From Bacteroidales bacterium (GTDB lineage Bacteria > Bacteroidota > Bacteroidia > Bacteroidales > UBA932), in the NCBI GenBank assembly GCA_017429205.1, contig JAFRPH010000026.1, forward strand, positions 1 to 24,278: 24,278 bases of DNA, read 5' to 3'. Shown piece by piece: positions 13,226 through 21,854 of the stretch. Each line of letters opens with the position of its first letter. The stretch's first letter is position 1. Under the pieces are notes generated by a model that saw nothing but the letters and a program-made list of their open reading frames with translations, made no database searches and was not told the origin of the DNA. The position numbers and the translations under genes are program-made.

Positions 13226-15262
13226 ATGAACCTGAACCGTCTTTGCCTCTGGCTCTCGCTCGCCGCCGTCGCCTGCTCCAAAGTGGGTGCGGACTCCGTG
13301 GCGCCCCCGGCGCCCCCCGTCTACACCATCCAGGCCGGTTTCGCGGCCGAAGTCCCCGAGACCCGCTCCCGGCTGGATTTCGATGAAACCCAGGCGCAGG
13401 TCCTCTGGACTGGCGGAGACGCCTTCAAAATGTATAGGATGTCGTCCAGCGGTTATAACCAGACGACCTATACGACCCAGGACGACGGTGTGGTGTCGGC
13501 AACGTTCACGACGACGAAGCGGTTGTCGGAGGATGATTCTTACACGAGCATTTACCCGTCCGCCGTCTATTCGGTCTTCCGCAAGAATGATGACATTATG
13601 CTGCGGATTCCGGTTCCTCCGACGCAGGAAGCCGTCCCCGGCGGCGTCCAGGAAGGGCTCAACTTTGCAGCCGCCTGGTCGGCGTCGCAGGATGAGAACC
13701 TGAAGTTCCGGAACCTGATGTCCTATGTCCGTTTCCGCCTGAGCGGATCGGCCGTTTCTTCCCTGCAGTCCGTGACGTTTGATGCCGGTACGACCGTGGC
13801 AGGCGATGCGGCGTTCTATTTCCAGGACGGCGAGGTTCATTTCGGTTATACCTCGACCTTCGGCTCGCCTACCTATGAGCGGTCCAATACCGTTACTCTG
13901 TCCGGCACCTTCGTGGAGGGACAGGACTATTGCATAGCGATGGTCCCGGCCAGCCTTACTGACGGGTTCACCCTGACTTTCAGCGATGGAGAAGGCCGCC
14001 TCATCGAGAAGCATTCCTCGAAGGCGCTGACGCTCACGCGTTCCCGGATCGTGGATTTCGGAACGATAGACCTGGGCGATACCTGGGGTGCCGATGACCA
14101 GGTCATCCGGGTTGTCACCCAGACAAAAGGCCGGAAGAAGAACGTCATCGCCCTGCTGGCCGACGGCTATACCTCGGACCAGCTGGACCTTTTCGAGGAA
14201 CGGGCCAGGACCGCCGTCGATTTCCTGTTCTCCGTGGAGCCTTTCAAGTCCTACAAGGAGTATTTCACCGTATATGTCTGCCGGACCGTTTCCAACGAGT
14301 CCGGGGCCGGTGTCAACGATCCGAAGGACAAGGACAAGATCATCGTGGCGGTGGACAACCGGTTCGGTTCCCGCTGGCCGGACGACGGCACATACAGCAC
14401 GATGACGGCGGATGCCGCCAAAGTCCAGGCCTACCTCAAGGCGGCGATCCCGGAGATCGTTTCCAAGGAATTGACTTATCAGGAAGTCCCGGCGGCGCTT
14501 CTGATCAACGACACCCGGTACGGTGGCATCTGCCACATCTATCAAAGCGGCTGGAACTACTGCCAGGTTCCTTTCCAGCGGAATGGAGGCACGAGCCGCT
14601 GGTCCTTCCCGAAGTACCAGGCCGTCAATGAACAGGACAATTCCCAAGGATACCGGGAGACGACGGAAGCGGAGCGGGACGAGATGGGCCGGATGGTCGG
14701 CGACTGGAAGAATACGTTCATCCACGAGTTCGGCGGCCATGCCTACGGCCGGTTGACGGACGAATACTGGAGCGGGACGACGACGGTCTCGGCCCCGGCG
14801 GCCATGTCGGGACATTCCTATACGGTTCCGCATGCCTTGAACGTATCCGGTTTCTATGATTCTGCCCCCTGGAAGGAGGACCTGCTGGACCACCTGGACG
14901 AATGGACCGCCCGGAACCCGGACTATGGCCGGATCGGTCTCTGGCACGGCGCGTACAAGTCCATCTATTACCGCTGGCGGTCGGAGAAGATCAGCTGCAT
15001 GATCGACAACCGGCCCTATTACTCCACCTGGCAGCGAATCCTCATCGTCCGCCGGATTATGACGAAGACGGGTGAAACCTTCGATATGGACGATTTCATC
15101 GCCAAGGATGTGACGGTGGATCCGATCCGGCCGGTGGTGCCCGCGACCGCCAGCGCCGAGGAGCGCAGCCGGATACTCCTGAAGGCGCGCAGCCAGGCGC
15201 TGCTCGTTCCGGAGATGCCCCTGCTTCCGCCACCGGTCATCCATCTGGAGGAAGATTTCTAG
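13226..15262 (+). CDS. M64 (IgA peptidase-like) lipoprotein with fimbrillin-like N-terminal region
   Basis: I take the ATG at 13226, one base after the sufD stop, because it gives a lipoprotein signal with Cys17 (LSLAAVAC); an ATG 10 codons earlier overlaps sufD. The protein has 678 residues. Residues about 30-285 resemble the fimbrillin-like domains of Bacteroidales (ETRSRLDFDETQAQVLWTGG, MSYVRFRLSGS, then a strand-rich part ending SRIVDFGTIDLG). Residues about 295-640 match peptidase family M64: KKNVIALLADGYTSDQLDLF, FLFSVEPFKSYKEYFTVYVC and WKNTFIHEFGGHAYGRLTDE. The metal site is HEFGGH (His500, Glu501, His505), with one residue more than HExxH; Asp512 follows. The protein is probably on the cell surface and may cut host or dietary protein; specificity is not known. 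Confidence 0.85.
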   Translation: MNLNRLCLWLSLAAVACSKVGADSVAPPAPPVYTIQAGFAAEVPETRSRLDFDETQAQVLWTGGDAFKMYRMSSSGYNQTTYTTQDDGVVSATFTTTKRLSEDDSYTSIYPSAVYSVFRKNDDIMLRIPVPPTQEAVPGGVQEGLNFAAAWSASQDENLKFRNLMSYVRFRLSGSAVSSLQSVTFDAGTTVAGDAAFYFQDGEVHFGYTSTFGSPTYERSNTVTLSGTFVEGQDYCIAMVPASLTDGFTLTFSDGEGRLIEKHSSKALTLTRSRIVDFGTIDLGDTWGADDQVIRVVTQTKGRKKNVIALLADGYTSDQLDLFEERARTAVDFLFSVEPFKSYKEYFTVYVCRTVSNESGAGVNDPKDKDKIIVAVDNRFGSRWPDDGTYSTMTADAAKVQAYLKAAIPEIVSKELTYQEVPAALLINDTRYGGICHIYQSGWNYCQVPFQRNGGTSRWSFPKYQAVNEQDNSQGYRETTEAERDEMGRMVGDWKNTFIHEFGGHAYGRLTDEYWSGTTTVSAPAAMSGHSYTVPHALNVSGFYDSAPWKEDLLDHLDEWTARNPDYGRIGLWHGAYKSIYYRWRSEKISCMIDNRPYYSTWQRILIVRRIMTKTGETFDMDDFIAKDVTVDPIRPVVPATASAEERSRILLKARSQALLVPEMPLLPPPVIHLEEDF

Positions 15263-15265
15263 CCC

Positions 15266-16900
15266 ATGAAGCTCGTCCGGAGCATAGGCGTTCTGCTCGC
15301 TGTCGCCCTCGGGGCGGCGGCGTGCCGGCCGGCGCCCCGCCCGGACCGGGCGACGCAGCAGCTCCTGATCGAGCTGGACGGCTACACCAGCGCCGCCAAT
15401 ATGTATGTGGCCCGGAAGCTGGATCAGATGGACGCGCTGGGGAAGCTGGCCCGCTCCACGCGCGACCCGCTCCGGCGGTATGAGCTGGAGATGAACATCG
15501 CCCGCGAGTTCTTCGCCTTCAGTTTCGACTCCACCCAACTATACTTGAAACATTGCCAGGAATTGGCGCAGGACGTGCTGGAAGACCAGGACTTGTACAA
15601 CGAGGCCTCCGTCCTGCTGGGGCATCTCTATGCCAAGGCCGGCAGTTACTTGGAAGCGTCCCAGCTCTTGTACGGCGGCCTGGACACGGCGGCATTCTCG
15701 GAACCGCTCATGGGGGAATACCTCTGGGACCTGTACGATTACAGCAAGGACCTGGCGGGCAACTCGGGTATGGTGGAAAAACTGTCCATCCCGCCGGCCG
15801 CCTCGTTCCGTCCCCGCCTGTACCAGCTGCTGCCCAAGGATTCAGACCGCTGGCGCTCCGTGCTGCGGGACGAATTCATGGACCAGGGAAAGCTCGCTTC
15901 CGCCGACAGCGTGAACCGGCTTCTGCTGGCGACGGTGAAGCCGGAAGACCGGGATTATGCCATCTTCGCCTATTTCGAGTCGGAGATCGAGAATTTGCGG
16001 GGCAACCAGTCCGAGCGGATCGCCTGGCTCATCCGCTCCGCAGAGTGCGACATCGTGAACGCGGTGAAGGACTACGCCTCCCTGACGATGGTGGCGCAGA
16101 ACATCCTTCCGCTGGACGTAGACCGCTCGTTCCGCTATCTCCGGATGGCGCAGGAGGACGCGGTGCTGTACAATGCCAAGCTGCGCCCCTGGCAGATTTC
16201 CCGCTTCCTGATGGAAGTGGAGAACGCCTATTCCGTCCGGCAGGACCGGCAGAGCGAGGCGCGGATCATCTCCTCCATCCTGCTGGCCGTCCTGGTGCTG
16301 GTGCTGTCCCTGACCACCTATTTCCTGGTCATCCGTTCCCGGAAGCTTTCTCGGATGCAGAAGGCGCTGGCGGACAGCAACGCCCGGCTGGCCGCCGCCA
16401 ATGAGGAACTCAGCGTGCTGAACCGGCAGATCTCCAAGGCCGACAAGGTGAAGGACGCCTATATCATGGACTTCCTGCAGGGCCTGTCCGAGCAGGTGGC
16501 CCTGATCCGCTCCCAGGACAACCGGTTCCGGAACCTGCTGAAGCAGGGCAAGTCGGACCAGCTGTTCCGCGAACTGGCCATTTCCGAGCGCTCCGAGAAG
16601 GCGCTGGAGGATTTCTACCGCAAGTTCGACGAGACTTTCCTGGCCCTCTATCCGGACTTTGTGGAACAGTTCAACGCCCTGTTGCAGGAGGATGCGCGCA
16701 TCGTTCCGCCGCCCGGCCGGCTCACGACGGAGCTCCGGATCTTCGCCCTGATCCGCCTCGGCGTGGACGATTCCAAGAAGATCGCGACGATGCTGGACTA
16801 TTCCGTCAGCACCATATATAACTATAAGGTCTCGGTCAAGAATGCGGCCCTCGGGGACCGCGACAAGTTCGAGGAACAGGTGAAAATGATTGGAAAGTAG
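15266..16900 (+). CDS. DUF6377-type TPR / transmembrane / HTH regulator
   Basis: The 544-residue protein starts three bases after the peptidase stop. The lipoprotein-type signal has Cys20 (LGAAAC). Helical repeats occupy about 45-325 (for example LYNEASVLLGHLYAKAGSYL and DRSFRYLRMAQEDAVLYNAK). A transmembrane helix lies at about 334-356, a coiled coil at 358-395 and a C-terminal helix-turn-helix at about 485-530 (TTELRIFALIRLGVDDSKKI, then DYSVSTIYNYKVSVKN). This arrangement is characteristic of Bacteroidetes DUF6377 proteins, often encoded next to SusC/SusD genes as likely activators. It probably governs the downstream susC-susD unit. It is closely packed with the peptidase gene, so basal expression may come from the suf-side promoter. 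It has the same plan as the regulator at 528-2096 but little visible sequence likeness. Confidence 0.85.
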   Translation: MKLVRSIGVLLAVALGAAACRPAPRPDRATQQLLIELDGYTSAANMYVARKLDQMDALGKLARSTRDPLRRYELEMNIAREFFAFSFDSTQLYLKHCQELAQDVLEDQDLYNEASVLLGHLYAKAGSYLEASQLLYGGLDTAAFSEPLMGEYLWDLYDYSKDLAGNSGMVEKLSIPPAASFRPRLYQLLPKDSDRWRSVLRDEFMDQGKLASADSVNRLLLATVKPEDRDYAIFAYFESEIENLRGNQSERIAWLIRSAECDIVNAVKDYASLTMVAQNILPLDVDRSFRYLRMAQEDAVLYNAKLRPWQISRFLMEVENAYSVRQDRQSEARIISSILLAVLVLVLSLTTYFLVIRSRKLSRMQKALADSNARLAAANEELSVLNRQISKADKVKDAYIMDFLQGLSEQVALIRSQDNRFRNLLKQGKSDQLFRELAISERSEKALEDFYRKFDETFLALYPDFVEQFNALLQEDARIVPPPGRLTTELRIFALIRLGVDDSKKIATMLDYSVSTIYNYKVSVKNAALGDRDKFEEQVKMIGK

Positions 16901-16953
16901 CGGAAAACGCGTTCTTAATCCACTACTTTTTTAGCCTTTTAAAAACTTTTAAT

Positions 16954-16978
16954 TAGCTGTCTTACAACAAGATAGCTA
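16954..16978. promoter_or_regulatory. Dyad in the susC upstream region
   Basis: TAGCTGTCTT (16954-16963) and AAGATAGCTA (16969-16978) form 10-base arms with one mismatch around ACAAC. It lies in an AT-rich gap of 205 bp, 53 bases upstream of the susC -7 box, which suits an activator site. No U-tract follows, so a terminator role for the preceding gene is less likely. Confidence 0.45.
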
Positions 16979-17031
16979 CTACTTTGCAGTACTTTTATTT
17001 TCTTATGCGCGCGGTGTATGCTTGCCGGGCG

Positions 17032-17039
17032 TAATTTTG
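17032..17039 (+). promoter_or_regulatory. -7 box for susC
   Basis: TAATTTTG matches TAnnTTTG. The predicted start near 17043 gives a 63-nt leader before the ATG at 17106. No clear TTTG stands 19-21 nt upstream, as expected for a promoter that needs an activator. Confidence 0.5.
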
Positions 17040-17105
17040 CGGTGGACCTTGTGTCAGAACACAATTCATTTAACAATAACCAACGCACAACCAAACCAAT
17101 CGCGT

Positions 17106-20100
17106 ATGAAAAAATTTGCTTCCCTGATCCTTGCATTAGGATTGAGCCTGGCAGCATTCGCGCAGAACGCCACCATCAGCGGTGTCGTCCTCGACGATGC
17201 GCGCCAGCCGATTGTCGGCGCCTTTGTCGTCGAGCAGGGAACCAGCAACGGTACCGTGACGGGCGTGGACGGAGCTTTCTCCTTCCGCGTGGCTCCCGGC
17301 GCCGTCCTGGAGATCTCCTGCATCGGCTATGTGTCCCAGACCGCCGTGGCCACGCCTGACCGCATCATGGAAATCGTCCTCGCCGAGGATGCCGAGATGC
17401 TGGAAGAGACCGTGGTCATCGGTTACGGTGTCCAGAAGAAGTCCGTGGTGACGGCCTCCATCTCCTCGGTGACCGCCGACGACCTGAAGGTGCAGTCCCA
17501 GAACCGGGTGGACAACATGCTCCAGGGCATGACCTCCGGTGTCCAGGTCACCCAGCACTCCGGCGCCCCGGGCGCCAGCTCCACGGTCATCGTCCGTGGT
17601 GTCGGCTCCATCAACCACGCCTCCCCGCTGTATATTGTGGATGGCATGCCGGCCGGTAGCATCGACTACATCAATCCGAACGACATCGAGCGCATCGACG
17701 TCCTCAAGGACGCCGCTTCCGCCGCCGTCTACGGCGCCCGCGCGGCCGACGGCGTGGTCCTCGTGACCACCAAGTCCGGTTCCGAAGGGAAGACCGTCGT
17801 CACCTACAACTTCTCCTATGGTATGCAGAATCCCTGGCGCAAGCCCGCCGTGCTCAACGCCACCGAGTATGCCATCATGATGAACGAGGGCCAGCTCAAC
17901 GCCGGCAACGCCCCCATCTACGACGATCCCTATTCCCTCGGAAAGGGCACCGACTGGGTGGAAGCCATCTTCGACAAGAACGCCCCCATCGTCAAGCACG
18001 ACATCAATGTCTCCGGCGGCAACAGCCGGGTCAACTACAGCGTCTCCGGCGGCTACCTCTCCAACAAGGGTACCATCGGCGGCCGCTTCGGCCAGGCCTA
18101 CTATGACAGAATGACCCTGCGCGAGAACATCGGCATCACCCTGTTCGACCACTCCGCCACCCGCAACTGGCTGAACAAGCTCGTCATCGGCAACCAGGTC
18201 TCCTTCGCGCACATCAAGTCCGCCGGCATCTCGGAGAACTCCGAATACGGCTCCCCGCTGGGCTCCGCCCTGGGCATGTCCCCGCTGGATCCCATCTATG
18301 CCGACGAAGCCGAAGAGGCCCGCTACCGCTCCCTCTACCCGGCCGGCTATCCGTACATCATCCGCAACAGCGAGGGCGTTCCCTATTTCATCGCTGACGG
18401 CGGCACCTACAACGAGCAGGCGAACCCGATCGCGATGCTGGACCGCCCGCACGGCGACAGCAGCACCGACAAGCTCGTCGGCGGCCTGAACTTCGACCTC
18501 CAGCTCATCGACGGCCTGAAGTTCCGCAGCGCCGTCACCATGGACCTCTCCTATGTCTACAGCCACAGCTACACCCCGCAGTATTTTCTGACCTCCAAGA
18601 GCTACAAGCTGGACAGCGTCACGGAGACCAAGGTGTATGACAAGAACGGCAAGGAGTCGACCGTGACGAAGATCAACTACGGTTCCTCCGCCACCCAGAG
18701 CATGGACCGCTACTACAGCTATCAGGTGGAAAACACCCTGACGTATGACAAGGTGTTCGGCAAGCACGCCCTGAACGTGGTGCTCGGCCAGTCCGCCTAT
18801 ATGTCCTCCTCCTCCTATCTGGGCGCTTCCGCCCTGGGCCTCATCTACCCGGACGACCCTTGGAAGATCAGCGTGGACAACACCCTCGGCCAGCAGAAGG
18901 ACGGCGACCGCAACGGCTGGGGCCGCTGGAATTCCATCCCTTACAGCATCCTGTCCTACTTCGGCCGCGTCTCCTACAACTTCGACGAGCGCTTCATGGC
19001 GCAGGCGACCGTCCGCCGGGACGCTTCCTCGCACTTCGGCCCCAACAACAAGTGGGGTACCTTCCCGTCCGCTTCCATCGGCTGGAACATCAAGAACGAG
19101 GAGTTCCTGAAGTACAACCCGGTCATCTCCATGGCCAAGCTCCGCGCTTCCTGGGGTATCAACGGTAAGGACAACCTGGGCGACTTCCTGTATGCCGTGT
19201 ACTCCCAGTCCGGCAACAACTATGTCTTCGGTTCCGGCGCCAACGCCACCGAGGCCATCAACATCGGCGTGAAGGCCTCCGGCCTCGCGAACCCGAACGC
19301 CAAGTGGGAGCAGTCCATCCAGACCGACTTCGGCGTGGACCTGGGCCTGTTGGGCACCCGGATCACCGCCACCGTCGACTACTACATCAAGGACGCCTCC
19401 GGCATGCTGATGGAGCTGCAGGTCCCGACCTACGCGGGCGACTCCGCCCCGACCGGCAACGTGGGCACGATGCGCAACCACGGTCTCGAGCTGGATCTCG
19501 GCTTCCGCGGCGCCATCGCCGACTTCAACTACGGCATCAAGGCCAACGCTTCCTACAATGTGAACAAGCTCACCAAGCTGGCCGACGACTCCTCCTACAT
19601 CATCACCGCCAGCCACAAGATCGGTTCCCTGACCCGCGGCGAAGTGGGTGAAGTGTTCCCGTACTTCTGGGGTTGGAAGACCGACGGCGTGTTCCAGAAC
19701 TGGGACGAGATCAACAGCTACGTGAACGCCGAGGGCAACAAGATCCAGCCCAACGCGCAGCCCGGCGACTTCCGCTGGAAGGACATCAACAACGACGGCG
19801 TCATCAACGACGACGACCGCACGAAGCTCGGCAAGGGCATTCCGGACTGGACCTTCGGTCTCACGCTCACCATGGATTGGAAGGGCTTCGACTTCAGCAT
19901 GCTCCTCCAGGGCCAGCTCGGCGCCCAGACGCTCAACGTCACCCGCCGTACCGACCTGTACTACATCAACCTCCCGAAGACCATCCTCAACCGCTGGACC
20001 GGCGAAGGCTCCACCAACAAGTATCCGCGCTTCGCCTTCGATTCCGCCAACGAGAACTACCGGGTCTCCGACTACTGGATGGAGGACGCCTCCTTCCTGC

Positions 20101-20324
20101 GCGCCCGCAACATCCAGCTGGGTTACACTCTGCCGCAGAACATCACCCAGAAGATCTTCATCTCCCGCCTGAGACTGTTCGGGCAGGTGGAGAACGCGTT
20201 CACCCTCACCAAGTACTCCGGCTGCGATCCGGAAGTGTCCGGCGGTTTCCGCGAAGTGGGTGTCGACCGCGGTGTCTATCCCCAGAACAGGACCGTCACC
20301 TTCGGTGTCAATGTAACCTTCTAA
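17106..20324 (+). CDS. susC: SusC-family TonB-dependent outer-membrane transporter
   Basis: The start at 17106 gives a normal signal peptide (MKKFASLILALGLSLAAFAQ) and 1072 residues; an open frame reaches further upstream but lacks a signal. Residues 22-95 form a carboxypeptidase-regulatory-like domain (ATISGVVLDDARQPIVGAFV). The EETVVIGYG motif follows, then the plug with the SusC signature APGASSTVIVRGVGSIN, PLYIVDGMPAG and NPNDIERIDVLKDAASAAVY plus GARAADGVVLVTT. The rest is a 22-strand-type barrel with aromatic-rich strands, ending VTFGVNVTF. With SusD it forms the lidded uptake complex powered by TonB-ExbBD. The substrate is not evident. It begins a three-gene unit with 12-base gaps. Confidence 0.96.
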   Translation: MKKFASLILALGLSLAAFAQNATISGVVLDDARQPIVGAFVVEQGTSNGTVTGVDGAFSFRVAPGAVLEISCIGYVSQTAVATPDRIMEIVLAEDAEMLEETVVIGYGVQKKSVVTASISSVTADDLKVQSQNRVDNMLQGMTSGVQVTQHSGAPGASSTVIVRGVGSINHASPLYIVDGMPAGSIDYINPNDIERIDVLKDAASAAVYGARAADGVVLVTTKSGSEGKTVVTYNFSYGMQNPWRKPAVLNATEYAIMMNEGQLNAGNAPIYDDPYSLGKGTDWVEAIFDKNAPIVKHDINVSGGNSRVNYSVSGGYLSNKGTIGGRFGQAYYDRMTLRENIGITLFDHSATRNWLNKLVIGNQVSFAHIKSAGISENSEYGSPLGSALGMSPLDPIYADEAEEARYRSLYPAGYPYIIRNSEGVPYFIADGGTYNEQANPIAMLDRPHGDSSTDKLVGGLNFDLQLIDGLKFRSAVTMDLSYVYSHSYTPQYFLTSKSYKLDSVTETKVYDKNGKESTVTKINYGSSATQSMDRYYSYQVENTLTYDKVFGKHALNVVLGQSAYMSSSSYLGASALGLIYPDDPWKISVDNTLGQQKDGDRNGWGRWNSIPYSILSYFGRVSYNFDERFMAQATVRRDASSHFGPNNKWGTFPSASIGWNIKNEEFLKYNPVISMAKLRASWGINGKDNLGDFLYAVYSQSGNNYVFGSGANATEAINIGVKASGLANPNAKWEQSIQTDFGVDLGLLGTRITATVDYYIKDASGMLMELQVPTYAGDSAPTGNVGTMRNHGLELDLGFRGAIADFNYGIKANASYNVNKLTKLADDSSYIITASHKIGSLTRGEVGEVFPYFWGWKTDGVFQNWDEINSYVNAEGNKIQPNAQPGDFRWKDINNDGVINDDDRTKLGKGIPDWTFGLTLTMDWKGFDFSMLLQGQLGAQTLNVTRRTDLYYINLPKTILNRWTGEGSTNKYPRFAFDSANENYRVSDYWMEDASFLRARNIQLGYTLPQNITQKIFISRLRLFGQVENAFTLTKYSGCDPEVSGGFREVGVDRGVYPQNRTVTFGVNVTF

Positions 20325-20336
20325 CAGACTACGGAT

Positions 20337-21842
20337 ATGAAAAAGATAGTTATTGCACTCAGTGCCCTCGCCGTCCTGCTGACCGCCTGCTCCAAGGATT
20401 TCATCAATCCCCGGCACAACAGCTCCGTCCCGCTGGACGAGTACTTCAATACGCCGGAGCGCCTGTTCCAGTGCCTGGTGGCCGCCTACGACCCCCTCGA
20501 ATGGTACGACTATGCGTTCGGCCAGTATGACAACCTCCACCTCATCTTCGACGTGATGGGCGACGACGTGTACGCCGGCGGCTCCAACGAAGGCGACCAG
20601 CCGATCATCGTGAAGACGCACTACTACACGCTCACTTCCACCGACCTTCCCAACCAGATGTGGACGGTCAACTATTCCGGCATCAACCGCGCCGCGACGG
20701 TCATCAAGTATGTCGAGACCGCCGAAGGCGTGCCCGAAGCCACGAAGAAGCTCTATGTGGCCGAAGCCAAGGTCCTGATGGCCTACTATTACAACATGCT
20801 GTGGAAGCTCTGGGGCAACATCCCGTACTGGGATGAACTCCTGGTGGCCCCGTACCTGGCCGACCAGCTCGACCACGACGAGGTGTACGCGAAGTTCATC
20901 ACGCTCCTCGAGGACGCCATCGCCATGAACGTCCTTCCGATGAAGGCGAACGTGGGCGACGAAGGCCGCGTGACCAAGGCCATGGCCTATATGCTGTACA
21001 CCGAGGCCGTCCTGTACCAGAACGACCAGACCCGCTACCAGACCGCCCTCAATTATATGAAGGAGATCATCAGCAGCGGCCAGTATTCCCTCGTGTCCGA
21101 CTTCGCCGGCATCTGGGAAGAGAGCGGTGAGTGGTGCGCCGAGTCCATCTGGGAGATCAACTACATCTCCGAAGGCGGTGTCCGCGGCTGGAACAGCTCC
21201 ATCGCGACCGGCGGCCAGGTGAACTCCATCCTCACCGGCATCCCCGCTCCGAAGAACGTGCCCGACTACCACGAAGGCTGGGGCTTCGGCACCATCGCCA
21301 AGAGCGCCTACGACATGTATGACGACGACGACATCCGCAAGGATGGCGGCATCCTGAACTTCGAGAAGTACGCGGCCGAACATCCCGGCGCGGAATACAC
21401 CCCGCGTTGGCAGGATACCGGTTACTGGAACCGCAAGTACATCGCCCGCGAAGGCGGCAACCACGGTTACAAGGCCGACGACAACGTGAACTACTGCAAC
21501 AACGAGCGCATCTACCGCTATGCGGAGACCCTGCTGAACGCCGCCGAACTTTCCGTCCTCCTCGGACAGGATGGGTCGAGCTACCTCAAGCAGGTCCGCG
21601 ACCGCGCCCACTGTCACGACACCGGCGTGTCCCGCGAGGACATCATCCAGGAGCGCCACAAGGAGTTCGTGGGCGAGGGCAAGCGCTATTGGGACCTCGT
21701 CCGCAGCGGCCTGGCTTCGTCCGTCCTCAAGTCGGCCAACCACGAATGGCGCAAGAACGACTGGAGCGAGAGCAAGAAGTACTGGCCCATCCCGCAGGGC
21801 GAGATCGACAAGGATCCGAACCTCGTGCAGAACAACTATTAA
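20337..21842 (+). CDS. susD: SusD-family substrate-binding lipoprotein
   Basis: The 501-residue protein has a lipoprotein signal with Cys18 (LAVLLTACSKDF). It shows SusD features: an N-terminal helical part (LDEYFNTPERLFQCLVAAYD), TPR-like helices (KKLYVAEAKVLMAYYYNMLW then KLWGNIPYWDEL), TKAMAYMLYTEAVLYQNDQT, and the C-terminal block ERIYRYAETLLNAAELSVLL, IIQERHKEFVGEGKRYWDLV and KYWPIPQGEIDKDPNLVQNN. It sits on the outer surface as the lid of the SusC transporter. A 12-base gap follows susC, so they are cotranscribed. Confidence 0.95.
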   Translation: MKKIVIALSALAVLLTACSKDFINPRHNSSVPLDEYFNTPERLFQCLVAAYDPLEWYDYAFGQYDNLHLIFDVMGDDVYAGGSNEGDQPIIVKTHYYTLTSTDLPNQMWTVNYSGINRAATVIKYVETAEGVPEATKKLYVAEAKVLMAYYYNMLWKLWGNIPYWDELLVAPYLADQLDHDEVYAKFITLLEDAIAMNVLPMKANVGDEGRVTKAMAYMLYTEAVLYQNDQTRYQTALNYMKEIISSGQYSLVSDFAGIWEESGEWCAESIWEINYISEGGVRGWNSSIATGGQVNSILTGIPAPKNVPDYHEGWGFGTIAKSAYDMYDDDDIRKDGGILNFEKYAAEHPGAEYTPRWQDTGYWNRKYIAREGGNHGYKADDNVNYCNNERIYRYAETLLNAAELSVLLGQDGSSYLKQVRDRAHCHDTGVSREDIIQERHKEFVGEGKRYWDLVRSGLASSVLKSANHEWRKNDWSESKKYWPIPQGEIDKDPNLVQNNY

Positions 21843-21854
21843 TCCCGGGCAACC

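Noticed and set aside
16901..16953. A terminator after the DUF6377 gene
   Set aside because: The stretch is rich in A and T tracts but I found no stable GC-containing stem before a U-run.
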